Assembly (NCBI GenBank): GCA_003024985.2
Contig: PXIH01S0001983.1
Length of the DNA: 10,520 nt
From: Euperipatoides rowelli
Taxonomy: Eukaryota > Onychophora > Udeonychophora > Euonychophora > Peripatopsidae
Reading direction: 5' to 3' (one strand)
Shown here: piece by piece, positions 1 through 9,244 of the stretch
Layout: every line of letters starts with the position of its first letter
How positions within the stretch are numbered: position 1 is the first letter of the stretch
Made by a program: the position numbers and the translations under genes
The notes under the pieces: model-generated
The model's input: the letters and a program-made list of their open reading frames with translations, nothing else
Databases searched by the model: none
Told to the model about the DNA's origin: nothing

Positions 1-250
1 TGTCCATTTTATATAAATGTAAAAAATATATGAATTGGCTTGCAGGATTAGATATTATTTACTTTGTCAACTGTAAAAGTCCGATAGTGAATTGTTCTCA
101 AATTAATAAACTCTTAATAAGGTCTTCTAGTAGTACCTCTACCTTTTGTTTTTAAGATATAAGGCCTATTTTTAGTATATATTTTGACAAACATGTCCAT
201 TTTTTATAAATATAAAAAAAATATGAGTTGGCTTGCAGGATTAGAATTTA
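1..250. repeat. Pair of ~55-bp direct repeats spaced 193 bp apart
   Basis: A block beginning TGTCCATTTT and ending GGCTTGCAGGATTAGA occupies about 1-53 and recurs at about 194-247 with a few substitutions and small length changes in its A/T runs. The offset is 193 bp. The first copy starts at the window edge, so the left boundary of the repeat cannot be seen and the array may extend upstream. The sequence between the copies shows only weak similarity to what follows the second copy. This suggests a partial duplication or two copies of a dispersed repeat rather than a clean satellite. A short open frame that starts in the second copy is low-complexity AT sequence and is not considered a gene. 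Confidence 0.7.
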
Positions 251-367
251 TTTATTACACAGTAAGTTACTTTATACAATAAGTTATACAGTGTTACTTT
301 ATTTAAAAAAAATAAATTTAATTTCAATTCTTATTTTATATTTTCGTCTTAAAATAATTTTTTTTGT

Positions 368-566
368 CGGGTTAAATTTTGGATATTTTTTTTTTTATAG
401 TCAGGTATTTTTCCGGGTATAAAATTTTAGTCTAAAAAATCGGGTTGGGTTTCGGGTATTTTCAAAATTCATCGGGTCAGGTTCGGGTATGAAATTTTTT
501 TTGTCAGGTCAGGCTCGGGTATTTTTTTTTTCGTCGGGTCGAGTTTGGGCCCAATTTTTCGGCCCA
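368..566. repeat. Degenerate CGGGT(A)-T-tract repeat, G-rich on the + strand
   Basis: About ten variants of CGGGT, CAGGT or CGGGTATTTT alternate with T-runs, for example near 367, 402, 413, 441, 455, 473, 481, 507, 515 and 534. G tracts are confined to the + strand. The block closes with a small inverted repeat, TGGGCC at 546-551 and GGCCCA at 561-566, separated by 9 nt. Composition changes abruptly from the flanking AT-rich DNA. The most likely reading is a tandem-repeat portion or end of an old mobile element, but no family can be named from the sequence alone. Confidence 0.6.
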
Positions 567-2930
567 TGTAGCTCTCTGGTTTACAGATTAAAAAGATAAA
601 ATTAAAAGAAAATTTTAGAATGTTAGTAAAACAAAGTAACTTATACGGTATTAAAAAAAAAATCAGGTACCCGGCAGTTTAAATAAAATTAGTAATTAGT
701 TGGATTTTAAATAGCATTAAATTAAATTGCCTAATTTGCATAACTATCAGTTGAAATTTGTGTGTATTTTAATTTTTGTGACTAAAAATACTGACATTAA
801 TAATTTTCTTAATTCTTAAATAAAATGTTTATAATAGTTTAAAAAATGTTTGAAAACCAAAAAAAAAACTTATCAACAATATAAAAAATAAAATGTAGCA
901 GATTGTGACATTTTGGAAAATTTAGAAGTTGCTCATGACCTACAAAGGTCTGTCCAAGACTCTTATACTTTTTACTGTCTGGAGCTTCCTTTGAACATTT
1001 GACTAGTAATGTGAATTACATTCATGCGGTGGATCAGCGAATTTTGATTTTGACTGATAGATTACATCTAAATTTTTCATAGACGTTTCTTAACTGCAAT
1101 AAGAAGACGGTCATTCAAAGGAACTTTATTTAATTTATTTATTATTTATTTACTTGTACATATATTGTTTTATTATTTATCTTTTACCAATCAAATTTTT
1201 ATTTTTACTATGTAAATAAAGGTCACATCCTTTGGGCCTAGGCCTTTATATTAATTCGTATTTTCATTGTTGAATAAAATATACTTTCATTATTCATTGT
1301 TATCACTTCATTGCTTCTCCAGTGTAGCCTACACTTCATAAAAAGCCTGGAAATTCTAACATTGGAAAAAAATATGTCTGAATTACAGAAGAAATAATTT
1401 CTTCAGATCATTTCATCACACTATCACTCTATATTTTGTGGAATTGGCATGTTTTGTACAAAACACAAGCTTCTTAGAAAGAGGAAATCACACAGTAACT
1501 TTGAACTCTCCATTTTATTTCAATATTTTAAGAGCTCAATTTGTGAAACATGGGGGTGATATAAAAGTGCATGAAGAAAACCAATATTGACCTGCTAACT
1601 TAGTGCCATTCTGCAATGCACAGAGTCCATATCATTTGAGTAAATTCATAAGAGATTAAAATATAGCCACACCAAATAGACACAATCAGATACCTTCACA
1701 ATTCAGAGTCTTCCATTTTGATAGCACTCATAAAAATTGTTTTTTAAGTTGACAATAATCAGGATTCACCATGTAATTTATTGTATGTTAATAAGAACGA
1801 TTTTTGTAAGGTATCTTAATCACTAATGATATTTCAATATATTAGTATAGGCATATAACAGGCCAACAAGATGTTGTGACCATGTCTTTAGTTGTGATTA
1901 ATTTTAACAATTTTACACCAATTATACTGCTAAACTAATAAATTGTGATTGGAAAACATGCTAGAATACAAAAATAGAAGTAACTTTCTGGTTTAAGCAG
2001 TAAAAAAGAAATGTTTCTATTTATTAATTATATAGTATCTATAAGCAATTATTCTGTGCTATTGGTGATTTTAATATATCAAGAGGTTGATTGGTTTTCA
2101 CCAAAATATGAAAGATTAATATATAATGTGACTAAATTCCTTTCTCTAATAAATAATAAAAAACAAAATATGCTTTTATAATTCAGAATTGGACCGCATG
2201 AAGCTACAGTACCCTCAATAAAGAGACCATTGCTATGAAAATTAGGAGTTAAAGAATAAACCAGAATTGGATAGTCAAAAACCCTAGCAGCTAGAATACT
2301 AACAATCATATTCATCCTCAAAGTGGCAATACAAAAATATTTATACTGTGTATATAATATTCAGACCCTAGAAAATTGTTTATTTAAAACTGTTTATTAT
2401 GTATGGCCAAGAATTCATATGAAAAGCCAATCAATCATGAACTATAACTAAATTGGTAAGAAGAATGGAAACAGTCTAAAAAAACATACCATACTAAAAT
2501 TAAAAAAAAAAAGGTCATCTAGTGAATTGAAGTGCATTTACAAATGAGATCAGTTAGTTAACTTAGTATGAATCTTTGCATTATTACTTCATTGACTTAC
2601 TTATGGCTTGAACTATAATTTATTTATTTTTCTTCAGTTGTGAATTTGTTTTTTTGTTTTAACTTATGAATTTAATCACTCTTTTAAACATTAAAGTATA
2701 ATTTTTTTTGTTGGTGTTTAATATAAAAAAATATTGAAGTTTTTTGACATTTGATTTAACGTTTGTTTAAAAAACTAATTTTATTAAATAGTCTAAACCT
2801 TGCTATAATACATACAAGAAGACATTGTGATTTGTTAATAATCTATCTGCTCTCTTATTTTCTCAGACTTACAATTATTCTACTAAAACAAAAGAATGAA
2901 ATTTTATTTTAAAATGAATTGGTCAATTAA

Positions 2931-3003
2931 AACTGATCACCGATTAATCAGTTGTTACAGTTAATCATTAAAGTTTTAGTTGCTAAATCAATTGATTAAT
3001 CAG
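2931..3003. repeat. Cluster of GATTAATCAG palindromic motifs
   Basis: GATTAATCAG occurs at 2942-2951 and again at 2994-3003. The first pairs with AACTGAT (2931-2937) through ATCAGTT (2947-2953) as a 7-bp stem. The second lies next to the perfect 12-bp palindrome AATCAATTGATT and contains the self-complementary TGATTAATCA. The motifs carry TAAT/ATTA cores like those bound by homeodomain proteins, but AT-rich DNA produces such cores often, so a regulatory role is only a guess. Confidence 0.35.
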
Positions 3004-3683
3004 CAAACCTTAATATTATACACTACCTACAGTACCATATGTAGTATCAAAATGTAATGTTCAATATCCTATAGGGGTCCACCATACAGAATAGAAATAA
3101 AAACAGGAACAGTGAATGGTATATAAAATGCTTATTCCAAAGACAAGTGTAAAATGTCCATCAGCAACTAGCTGAAAGAAATAATGTAAATAAAAAGCAT
3201 CAACAGAAAATTATGGCTGCAGCTAACAATAAAGGAGCGATCAAACTCTTTGGATTTAGGGATTGTCATTTCAGCCACAGGAAAAGAAAATTTCTGAAAT
3301 GAATAATGTTATTCCAAAAGTTACCAGAAGCAAGCATACATACAGTCTTCTTAAATAATAAAACCCATGCACACAATCATGCAAAACAAAGTCATGAATA
3401 AATTACCATTAAGTTGTATGTGCAAGGTGAGTTGATTGCATTGTTTACAGTCCATGATTGATCAGTTCATGTAATAGTGAACCCATCTCTAGTCGTGACT
3501 ATAAATGAATTCACTACATGAAAGTAATACATGTGCAAGTATAACACAGCTTAAGCCATGCACGAGTGAATCAATGTAACAAGGAAAACAGAATAAAGGA
3601 ATTATTAATTCATTATAATACTGTATTGTATATAGTATGTAAAGATCCTTTTACTTTAAAATTGAACTTTAAATCAATTGTTG

Positions 3684-3702
3684 TGATCAAAAATTTTGAT
3701 CA
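3684..3702. repeat. Perfect 9-bp-arm inverted repeat
   Basis: TGATCAAAA (3684-3692) and TTTTGATCA (3694-3702) are exact reverse complements around a single A. The symmetry is clear, but both arms are mostly A/T and no function can be assigned. Confidence 0.5.
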
Positions 3703-4377
3703 TTTACTTTATTATTTTGAAGAATAAAAACAATATTGTAAATTAATATATTTTTCTTAATATTCAATTCATTGTTTTTTTTTTAACCTAAATTTTTATC
3801 TGAGTGATTAAATTCTATTGCACTGAGTCTTCGAAAATCTAAATTTTATTATAATGAATTTTTTTTCTCACTAATTTCAAAGTTGCAAGTAATGCTTTTT
3901 TTTTATCATTTAAATTCAAAGAAAATCACTAAAACAACATAATTCCACTTATTAAAAAAAAAAAAGTTATTTAAAAGTGAAATTAAGAAATTTAGGTGCA
4001 TAAGGTCAGAGATTATTTCACTTTTTAAAAGCTTCATTTTGTTTGAGTATTTCTCTGATATTATTAACAGTAGTCATCATTTCACTAACACTTTTCTTGG
4101 TCTATGATGATGCTATAGACATTATCGCCAGGACAAGCATTAAGGATTATTCATAAAAAACAACACTGCTACAGCTGTAGTTGAAGGTCATTTTATTAGG
4201 TAGTTTTGTTTTAATCAGTTAACTGGATTGATCAAAAATAATTATTTTCATAATATAGGCTGATCATTCATATCATGGAAATAATTAAACTCACATAAAC
4301 AAATGTACTTAATAGAATAAAAATATTTCAGAACTTCAGGAAATTGTGTTGAAAGCATCGCTATACAAGAAACACTT

Positions 4378-4401
4378 TCTCTCTCTCTCTCTCTGTCTGT
4401 C
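4378..4401. repeat. (CT)n microsatellite
   Basis: Eight uninterrupted CT units lie at 4379-4394, followed by the related GTCTGTC. This is a simple dinucleotide repeat that may be length-variable. Confidence 0.9.
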
Positions 4402-4684
4402 CATTCTTAGTTGAGATTATTTTTTATAGAAAAATTGTTGGTGTATTTTCTATTGCAATGAATAAAAAATTGCTTGATGAATCTGCCAGACAAAACACTA
4501 AATTATTATTTTTCAATGTTTCACTACCATCTGAAAAAATAAATAGCAACTGTTGATAATGAATAAAATATCCAGGCCAGCATAAAAATTAGATGCCAAA
4601 AATAAAATAAAAGCGGATGCTCTTGCTTGTCCTACTAGTCTACAAAAATCATTTAGGCAAGTGAAAAGTGAAACAAAATGTGTG

Positions 4685-4699
4685 ATTATTATTATTATT
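4685..4699. repeat. (ATT)5 microsatellite
   Basis: Five perfect ATT units. The short antisense open frame across this site (4513-4716) has an isoleucine run that is simply the translation of the microsatellite, which argues against that frame being a gene. Confidence 0.85.
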
Positions 4700-4906
4700 G
4701 CCTTAGAATTTATCAAATAGAGAACTAAAAATTAATGAAATGCAATAATAAAAAATTTATCTCACTGAAAAAAATTATTATAATTTCTTTCTTTATCTGA
4801 ATTGACTATTTTTTAATGCATTAATATTAATATACCCAATTTATTATTCATTCGAAACTAAATACATACACATAATACATATTTACATTCTTTAAAATAT
4901 GATAGG

Positions 4907-5030
4907 ATGTTATTTGATATATCAATAAAAATGTTATTTGATATATCGCAATAAAAATATTGATATATCATGTTAAAGAATATTGGATTTATCGCAATAA
5001 AAATGTTTTTTGATATATCGCAATAAAAAA
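4907..5030. repeat. Minisatellite, ~24-26 bp unit, about five copies
   Basis: The unit reads roughly ATGTTATTTGATATATC(GC)AATAAAA. Copies start at 4907 (24 bp, lacking GC), 4931 (26 bp), about 4957 (diverged, containing TTGATATATCATG), about 4979 (diverged, GGATTTATCGCAATAAAA) and 5003 (26 bp). Copies at 4931 and 5003 are the most alike. The core TGATATATCA is nearly or fully self-complementary in several copies, so the array can form alternating small hairpins. It lies in noncoding DNA upstream of the recognised exons. Confidence 0.85.
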
Positions 5031-6441
5031 GTGTTGATGGTATATGGCTTTGACTTGCATTTTACTTTGAATTCTCAGTTGCTACATTCGATAAATACTA
5101 AGAATTTTGCCAAAAGTATTATAAATATATGTAGTACTGTATACCTTTATCAACTCATGTGGTATAACGTTGAGACAAAAATATGAGTAGTGTAAGTTCA
5201 TAACAGAAGACTAACAGTACATCTAACATTTTGAAGCTTCTTCCAAATGTACTACATGATGTACCTGCCAGGAATTACCATAAATAACACTACCAACTGA
5301 TAAAAGCTACAGTGTTCTGGAGTAGGCGTTAAAAGACTTATTAATTTTATTTTTAAATAACTTGTTTTTTTAGCCAAGTGGAATTATTTTTTTTAGTGAT
5401 ATTCTTTGTAAATAAATGATTAAAAAAATTAGAATCCATTTCCAGTGACCTTTAATTCTTATTTATTTCATGTATTAAACAATTAAATAGCTTATTTGGT
5501 AGTCAACAAATTTCAGTGTTCATTGTTAAAAAATCTTTCATTTTAAAACCTGACAGTCTCAAGTTTTGCAAGATTTTACTTTTCATAACCTTTTTACAGC
5601 TCTGCCAGATAAAGTGAGAATTAGAGATACTTTATATTATAGTTTTTATAATCCATTTTTACATTAGTGAAATAATAAAAACAATCTTGGATAGAAATAC
5701 AATTTTCTTAAAATGAAGTTAATTTTTCGTATAGTATAGTTAGTTTTTTTTTTAAAAAAAAAGAAAGCATTTCAAGCTTTTTATTTTCAAAGTATGCTTG
5801 ATTTGATTTTTTTTATACATTGCTCTCAATATTAGCTTTCTATCCTGCTGGTCTGCTTGTTGTGCCCCCTTTTATTTTTCTTGCACTTTTATCTTTGCAC
5901 ATATAGTTGAACTATTAAACTTGATTTTATTTTAACACTGAAGTTTGTCTGTCTCCCTGATCTCTTTTATATTATTTTCCTCACTTTTGTTCTACTTTAT
6001 ATCAATAACTGCATTATAGTATAATTTTGATTAAATAAATTAAAATTTAATGTGAATATTCCTATCTTAAAACTCTTGTTTAATTTCTTAAAATTAAACA
6101 TTTTCTAATATGTTTACTACTTTACTTTAATATTGCACTGGTTTTAGTTATGCTTGTATCTGCTCTGTTTTTTACACTTATGAGTAGAAACGACTTTGAT
6201 GGATTTAGTATTGTCTACTAATATAATGTTAATGAAAAAATCTTATATATTACCATATTAAAATATAAAACTCAAGACTCGGCACACAAGCACATACATT
6301 TCTAAGTTCTATACATTTTCTTTCTTTTAGTGTTATGAAATTTTGGTACAATAATGAGTTGTTAGAGCAGATACAAACATCATAATGTCTATTATATTCA
6401 TTCTTATATAATTTATAATAAATTACATGATTTATTGATAG
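5031..6441. other. Noncoding stretch upstream of anoctamin exon A
   Basis: No exon, RNA gene or element with clear ends was recognised here. It contains homopolymer A/T runs, for example around 5745-5765 where a T-run is followed by an A-run. The antisense open frame 6250-6459 overlaps the splice acceptor and start of the conserved exon on the other strand, and is therefore judged a shadow. The last part is the 3' end of the intron before exon A. Its pyrimidine tract is weak (ATTCATTCTTATATAATTTA type). Confidence 0.65.
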
Positions 6442-6606
6442 CCTGGTGATGCGGATCAATTTTTTAATGATGGTATTCGCAGGATTGATTTTGTCCTGGC
6501 TTTTAACCCAGTTGACAAACGTCAGTCTATGCAGAGTAATGAGAAGCGGCTGATATTTGAAGAAAACCTAGTCGATGAGGGATTGCAGTTGGAATATGAC
6601 ACACAG
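6442..6606 (+). CDS. Anoctamin (TMEM16 family) internal exon A, N-terminal dimerisation domain
   Basis: This is a 165-bp, 55-codon exon in phase 0 at both ends. Residues 7-19 read FFNDGIRRIDFVL, the hallmark opening of the anoctamin cytoplasmic dimerisation domain. Residues 38-50 (from LIFEENL to GLQL) match the helix that follows, where the family pattern is an F-E-x-N-L ... G-L-x-L-E arrangement. The acceptor AG is 6440-6441. The in-frame triplet 6439-6441 is TAG, so coding cannot continue upstream and the exon must begin at 6442 or later. The donor is CAG|GTTTGT at 6607, weaker than consensus. Anoctamins are dimeric membrane proteins with ten transmembrane segments that act as calcium-activated chloride channels or lipid scramblases; this part is cytosolic and precedes the membrane domain. 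The wording is closest in feel to the ANO5/ANO6 group, but that sub-assignment is inference. Confidence 0.93.
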
Positions 6607-7370
6607 GTTTGTGAATTGTGATGCTTGGTAAGATATTGTTTTAACTTCAGCCCATTAAATGATTCATCAGAATATCTAAATAGAAACTCATTTATTATTT
6701 GTAGTATATTCTCAGTGGTGCAGTATTAATATAAAAAGCATCCAGGCTCATAAATGCATCCACTCCTTGTTTAGATATTTTTAGGTATAAATTCAAGCAG
6801 AGCCTGATAGAATCAATGGGTAGAGCCACTTAAGGTTGGAGGAATGGGTGATAAACATTAGTACAATCTTGTTCATTAGACCAAATTGTAATTCAATCAG
6901 AGGAATTCTCTTTATCAACTTGCATCAGGCCACACACACTGTTTTTCTAGTCATATTATCACAGACTTTTTCTCTTACTTCCCATTACACATTGCTATAA
7001 ATATTGACATTTATTGTGAAATTGTCATGCTTTGTTTTAGTTAGTCTTTTTTTTAATAAGGAAGAGTTAAAAAATAAAGATACCATTTTTTAAATGATGG
7101 GGATTATTAATAAAAAAGTATAATCACTCTTAAAAAAATACCCTGGGAGTGCTGGAAAAAAAATAGATGACATGGTGAGTATCACCTGAGCCCAATAGAT
7201 CTTTAGTTAACTAATGTATAAACAATATAAGCTTTTAATGGCTGAATACAAATATCCAATTAATTTTTGGTCTTTGGTAATGGGTTAGTAATGTCATTAG
7301 TTGTATCGCTTATAGATTAATTTTAAAAAAATATTAAAATTATGTAATTTAATAATAAAGTTAAAATAGT

Positions 7371-7378
7371 TTTATAAA
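7371..7378. repeat. Left target-site duplication of the hAT-like element
   Basis: TTTATAAA directly precedes the element and is matched exactly by 8087-8094. It fits the usual hAT target pattern nTnnnnAn. Caution: it is a short, palindromic, all-A/T word in AT-rich DNA. Confidence 0.65.
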
Positions 7379-7398
7379 CAGGGGTGTATTTCGACTTT

Positions 7399-7434
7399 TT
7401 GGGGCCCTGGGTACAAAAAAATATGGTGCCCCAA
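7399..7434. repeat. Left subterminal hairpin of the hAT-like element
   Basis: TTGGGGC at 7399-7405 is the exact reverse complement of GCCCCAA at 7428-7434, separated by 22 nt. Such stem-loops close to the ends are common in non-autonomous hAT elements. Confidence 0.55.
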
Positions 7435-7736
7435 GTCCAGAAAGGAAGGGGGGGGGGGAGTATGGAGGATACCCCCAGTGGAAACCAGTGGAAGACCCCT
7501 GGCAGAATTTTTAAAAAAAAAAAAAAAAAATTATTTGGAGTCTCTTGAATGCAATTTTTTTTTTCACTGTGAGTAAATTGCTCTGGAAACTGACTACTTA
7601 TTTCCAATTTTAGTGATGTTTTAAGGCAATGTTAAATGTAAAAGAAATAGTTATTAGGCTAGATTTCTCTAATTACTAAAATGGGCCTACACATTGTAAT
7701 GTGAAAAGTTAATATTGTTTAAAAACTGACAATTTC

Positions 7737-7988
7737 TATTAACATGGATAAAAACAATTTTTTTTTTTTTTTTTAAATATTTGGGCACTAACTATGGATT
7801 TACCAAACCAAAATTATATTTTTTTTATTTAGGAGTGGAGTGCCTCAAAATTTGGGCCACTGACTAATGTTATTAACATGGATAAAACTAACTTTGGTAT
7901 GTATATAACCCTATTAAAAAAAAAAAAGCGCTATAGCGTCCATCAAAACTGGGGACCATTAACTAATGTTTATTAACATAGATAAAAC
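7737..7988. repeat. Three degenerate internal reiterations in the hAT-like element
   Basis: TATTAACATGGATAAAA(A)C occurs at 7737-7755, 7871-7888 and, with one change, 7971-7988. Each copy is preceded or followed by related text: a homopolymer A or T run, then a CTCAAAATTTGGGCCACT-like or CATCAAAACTGGGGACCATT-like block, then ACTAATG. Spacing is 134 and 100 bp. A fourth partial unit with TTCAAAATTGAGGACC ends at the right terminus. The pattern indicates tandem amplification of the inner part of the element followed by divergence. Confidence 0.75.
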
Positions 7989-8033
7989 ATACAAAAGGTC
8001 TCTGCATACCATATCAAAAAAAAAAAAAAATTA

Positions 8034-8056
8034 GGGTCCTTCAAAATTGAGGACCC
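8034..8056. repeat. Right subterminal hairpin of the hAT-like element
   Basis: GGGTCCT at 8034-8040 pairs exactly with AGGACCC at 8050-8056. The inner CAA/TTG can extend the stem past one unpaired T, giving a compact near-perfect hairpin 30 bp from the right end. Confidence 0.65.
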
Positions 8057-8086
8057 TGGGTGTGCGTCTACTCATAAATCCACCCA

Positions 8087-8094
8087 TTTATAAA
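8087..8094. repeat. Right target-site duplication of the hAT-like element
   Basis: TTTATAAA, identical to 7371-7378 on the other side of the element. Confidence 0.65.
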
Positions 8095-8469
8095 CACTTA
8101 ACCAAATTTTATAAGTTTTAAGGACTTTTCTTCAAGATTTTAAGGCCACATTTTGTTCAATCACATAAAATATGGAATTTCTTTTTGCATTGAATATGCT
8201 TGGGAATTAAAATTGCTAACATTTTCAATGTATACAACAATTGTACATCATCAAAGAATATTAGAGCTACTTAACAAATATATTTGTAGCTTATTTTTGA
8301 GCTCCAATTACAGTAATTTAGGAGGGAATTTATATTATTGTCAATGGATTTTATGTTGAATAATTTTATTTTGGGTAAATGTACAATAATTTTCCATCTG
8401 TCCAGTGTTACTGTTTTTCCCTGCTTTTGTGAATCACTTAATTTTCCTAACTTATCATTTTTGTTTTAG

Positions 8470-8565
8470 GATGGTGGTCAAGTTTGGTTTGTTAAAATTC
8501 ATGCTCCTTGGGAAGTATTGAGTCGTTATGCAGAAATCATGAAAATTAAAATGCCCATGAAACAG
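8470..8565 (+). CDS. Anoctamin (TMEM16 family) internal exon B, end of the dimerisation domain
   Basis: This is a 96-bp, 32-codon exon, phase 0 at both ends, that continues exon A without a frame change. Residues 7-17 read [11 protein letters not shown], one of the most recognisable signatures of animal anoctamins. It is followed by RYAE (19-22) and IKMPMK (26-31), the usual path toward the linker before the first membrane helix. The acceptor is strong (TTTTTGTTTTAG at 8458-8469) and so is the donor (CAG|GTAAGC at 8566). The exon carries no stop or frame break, and the conserved residues Trp, Pro and His of the signature are intact. With exon A it shows an apparently functional gene. The following exon, which should lead toward the membrane domain, was not found before the window ends. 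Confidence 0.95.
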
Positions 8566-9199
8566 GTAAGCTGTAAATTATGGACATTTGATTATTATTA
8601 AGGGCAGACAATGTTGAATGACACTATTATTTTTATTACAAAATAAACATTGAATAGCTTATTAATAGAGTATAGAAATCATGCTAGTTTTTTTTTCATT
8701 TCAAAATACTAATATTTTAAACAATTGAATATAATAAATATTTATGTTTATTAAATGAACAAAGTAATGCAGTTTTAAAAAGTACCGGTATCTATATCAA
8801 TATGCTCCACAAGGTAAAAATATATTTTAGGTAATTATTAATTTATAATATTTAAAACATTAATGTGAGACTCCCTTCCTATATTTTAAGAAAATATATT
8901 TTCTTTTTAGTTTATTAGTAAGTGATTTTCAAGCGAAATAATTATAAATTTGATATTAGTTCTATTTGTTTCCAGAATTTCTATTTTGCAATATGAAAGA
9001 AATTTTGAATGCATTACTTGTATTATATGTGATTATCATTGTTGCTTGTCATGAACTGCTCAATAGTATAGCATAATTACACATATTGTTTTTGCTTACT
9101 TTCAATAAATAAACTTTCACTTGGGTTGAACCATATATCCCTTTTGACATGGGAATTAAGTGCTAAGGGAAAAAAAATTCTCTGAGTGAAAATTAGATA
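8566..9199 (+). other. Start of the next anoctamin intron, no other feature
   Basis: Sequence after the strong GTAAGC donor is AT-rich and carries no recognisable exon, element end or RNA gene. The intron is presumed to continue to and beyond the right edge of the window. Confidence 0.7.
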
Positions 9200-9243
9200 C
9201 CATGTTACTATTGGCCACTAAAGCCATGTTACTATTGGCCACT
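9200..9243. repeat. 24-bp tandem duplication
   Basis: The 20-bp word from 9200 to 9219 (beginning CCATGTTACTATT and ending GGCCACT) is repeated exactly at 9224-9243, giving a 24-bp period. Exact identity suggests a fairly recent duplication. It abuts the CpG-rich dyad island. The duplicated VANSNM in the antisense open frame 9156-9476 comes from this repeat, which weakens the case for that frame. Confidence 0.9.
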
Positions 9244-9244
9244 T

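Larger units (their letters stand above)
567..4906. other. Long AT-rich noncoding stretch
   Basis: No supportable gene was found on either strand. Open frames here are short, lack recognisable domains and are rich in A/T-encoded residues. The longest, antisense 2079-2321 (80 codons), shows no conserved motif. One non-ATG frame at 939-1079 (47 codons, ending at TAG 1080-1082) and one ATG frame at 3213-3302 (29 codons) were read and not recognised. About 3040-3560 is somewhat less A/T-rich than its surroundings and could be an old insertion, but no ends or target duplications are visible. Embedded microsatellites and palindromes are listed separately. The stretch is probably an upstream intron or the 5' flank of the anoctamin gene. 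Confidence 0.6.
7379..8086. mobile_element. hAT-like non-autonomous DNA transposon (MITE-like), 708 bp
   Basis: The left end is CAGGGGTGTATTT, the classical hAT-type start. The right end reads AAATCCACCCA, whose reverse complement TGGGTGGATTT matches 9 of 11 positions of the left end once its outer two bases are skipped. The right terminus therefore appears to have lost the final CTG. Identical 8-bp TTTATAAA words flank both sides, the duplication length expected for hAT. GGGCCC/CCCTGGG-type subterminal sequence appears inside both ends (7401-7412 and 8051-8061). There is no transposase frame: the antisense open frame 7323-7607 crosses the left end and translates homopolymers. It lies within an anoctamin intron, so it is presumably removed by splicing. 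What is seen is ends, duplication and composition; the hAT assignment is inference from those. Confidence 0.75.
6607..8469 (+). other. Anoctamin intron (phase 0), 1863 bp
   Basis: The intron runs from GTTTGT at 6607 to TTTTGTTTTAG ending at 8469. A good branch-point candidate, CTAAC at 8447-8451, lies about 19 nt before the acceptor and is followed by a T-rich tract. Apart from the hAT-like insertion at 7379-8086, no coding or RNA gene was found. The sense open frame at 8153-8359 has no recognisable domain and is A/T-driven. Confidence 0.85.

Noticed and set aside
263-643. Possible 11-bp terminal inverted repeats TAAGTTACTTT (263-273) and AAAGTAACTTA (633-643) enclosing the CGGGT block
   Set aside because: An 11-bp inverted match within 400 bp is expected about once by chance in a window of this size and composition, and no convincing target duplication flanks it.
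939-1082. Sense non-ATG frame of 47 codons ending in TAG
   Set aside because: It looked briefly like a decayed transposase tail, but no family signature could be recognised and such lengths occur by chance.
1235-1244. GGCCTAGGCC palindrome
   Set aside because: A 10-bp palindrome with no associated element end or motif cluster; treated as chance.
2079-2321. Antisense open frame of 80 codons
   Set aside because: No recognisable motif, no splice or promoter context, and a length not surprising among six frames of noncoding DNA.
3213-3302. Short ATG frame of 29 codons (begins MAAANNKG) in a slightly less AT-rich stretch
   Set aside because: Too short, no donor site at a suitable phase and no match to the expected anoctamin N-terminus.
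6250-6459. Antisense open frame overlapping the start of anoctamin exon A
   Set aside because: It overlaps the conserved sense exon and its acceptor, and shows no conserved residues of its own.
7323-7607. Antisense open frame of 94 codons
   Set aside because: It crosses the left end of the hAT-like element and consists of translated homopolymers (poly-F, poly-P and similar), so it is not a transposase fragment.
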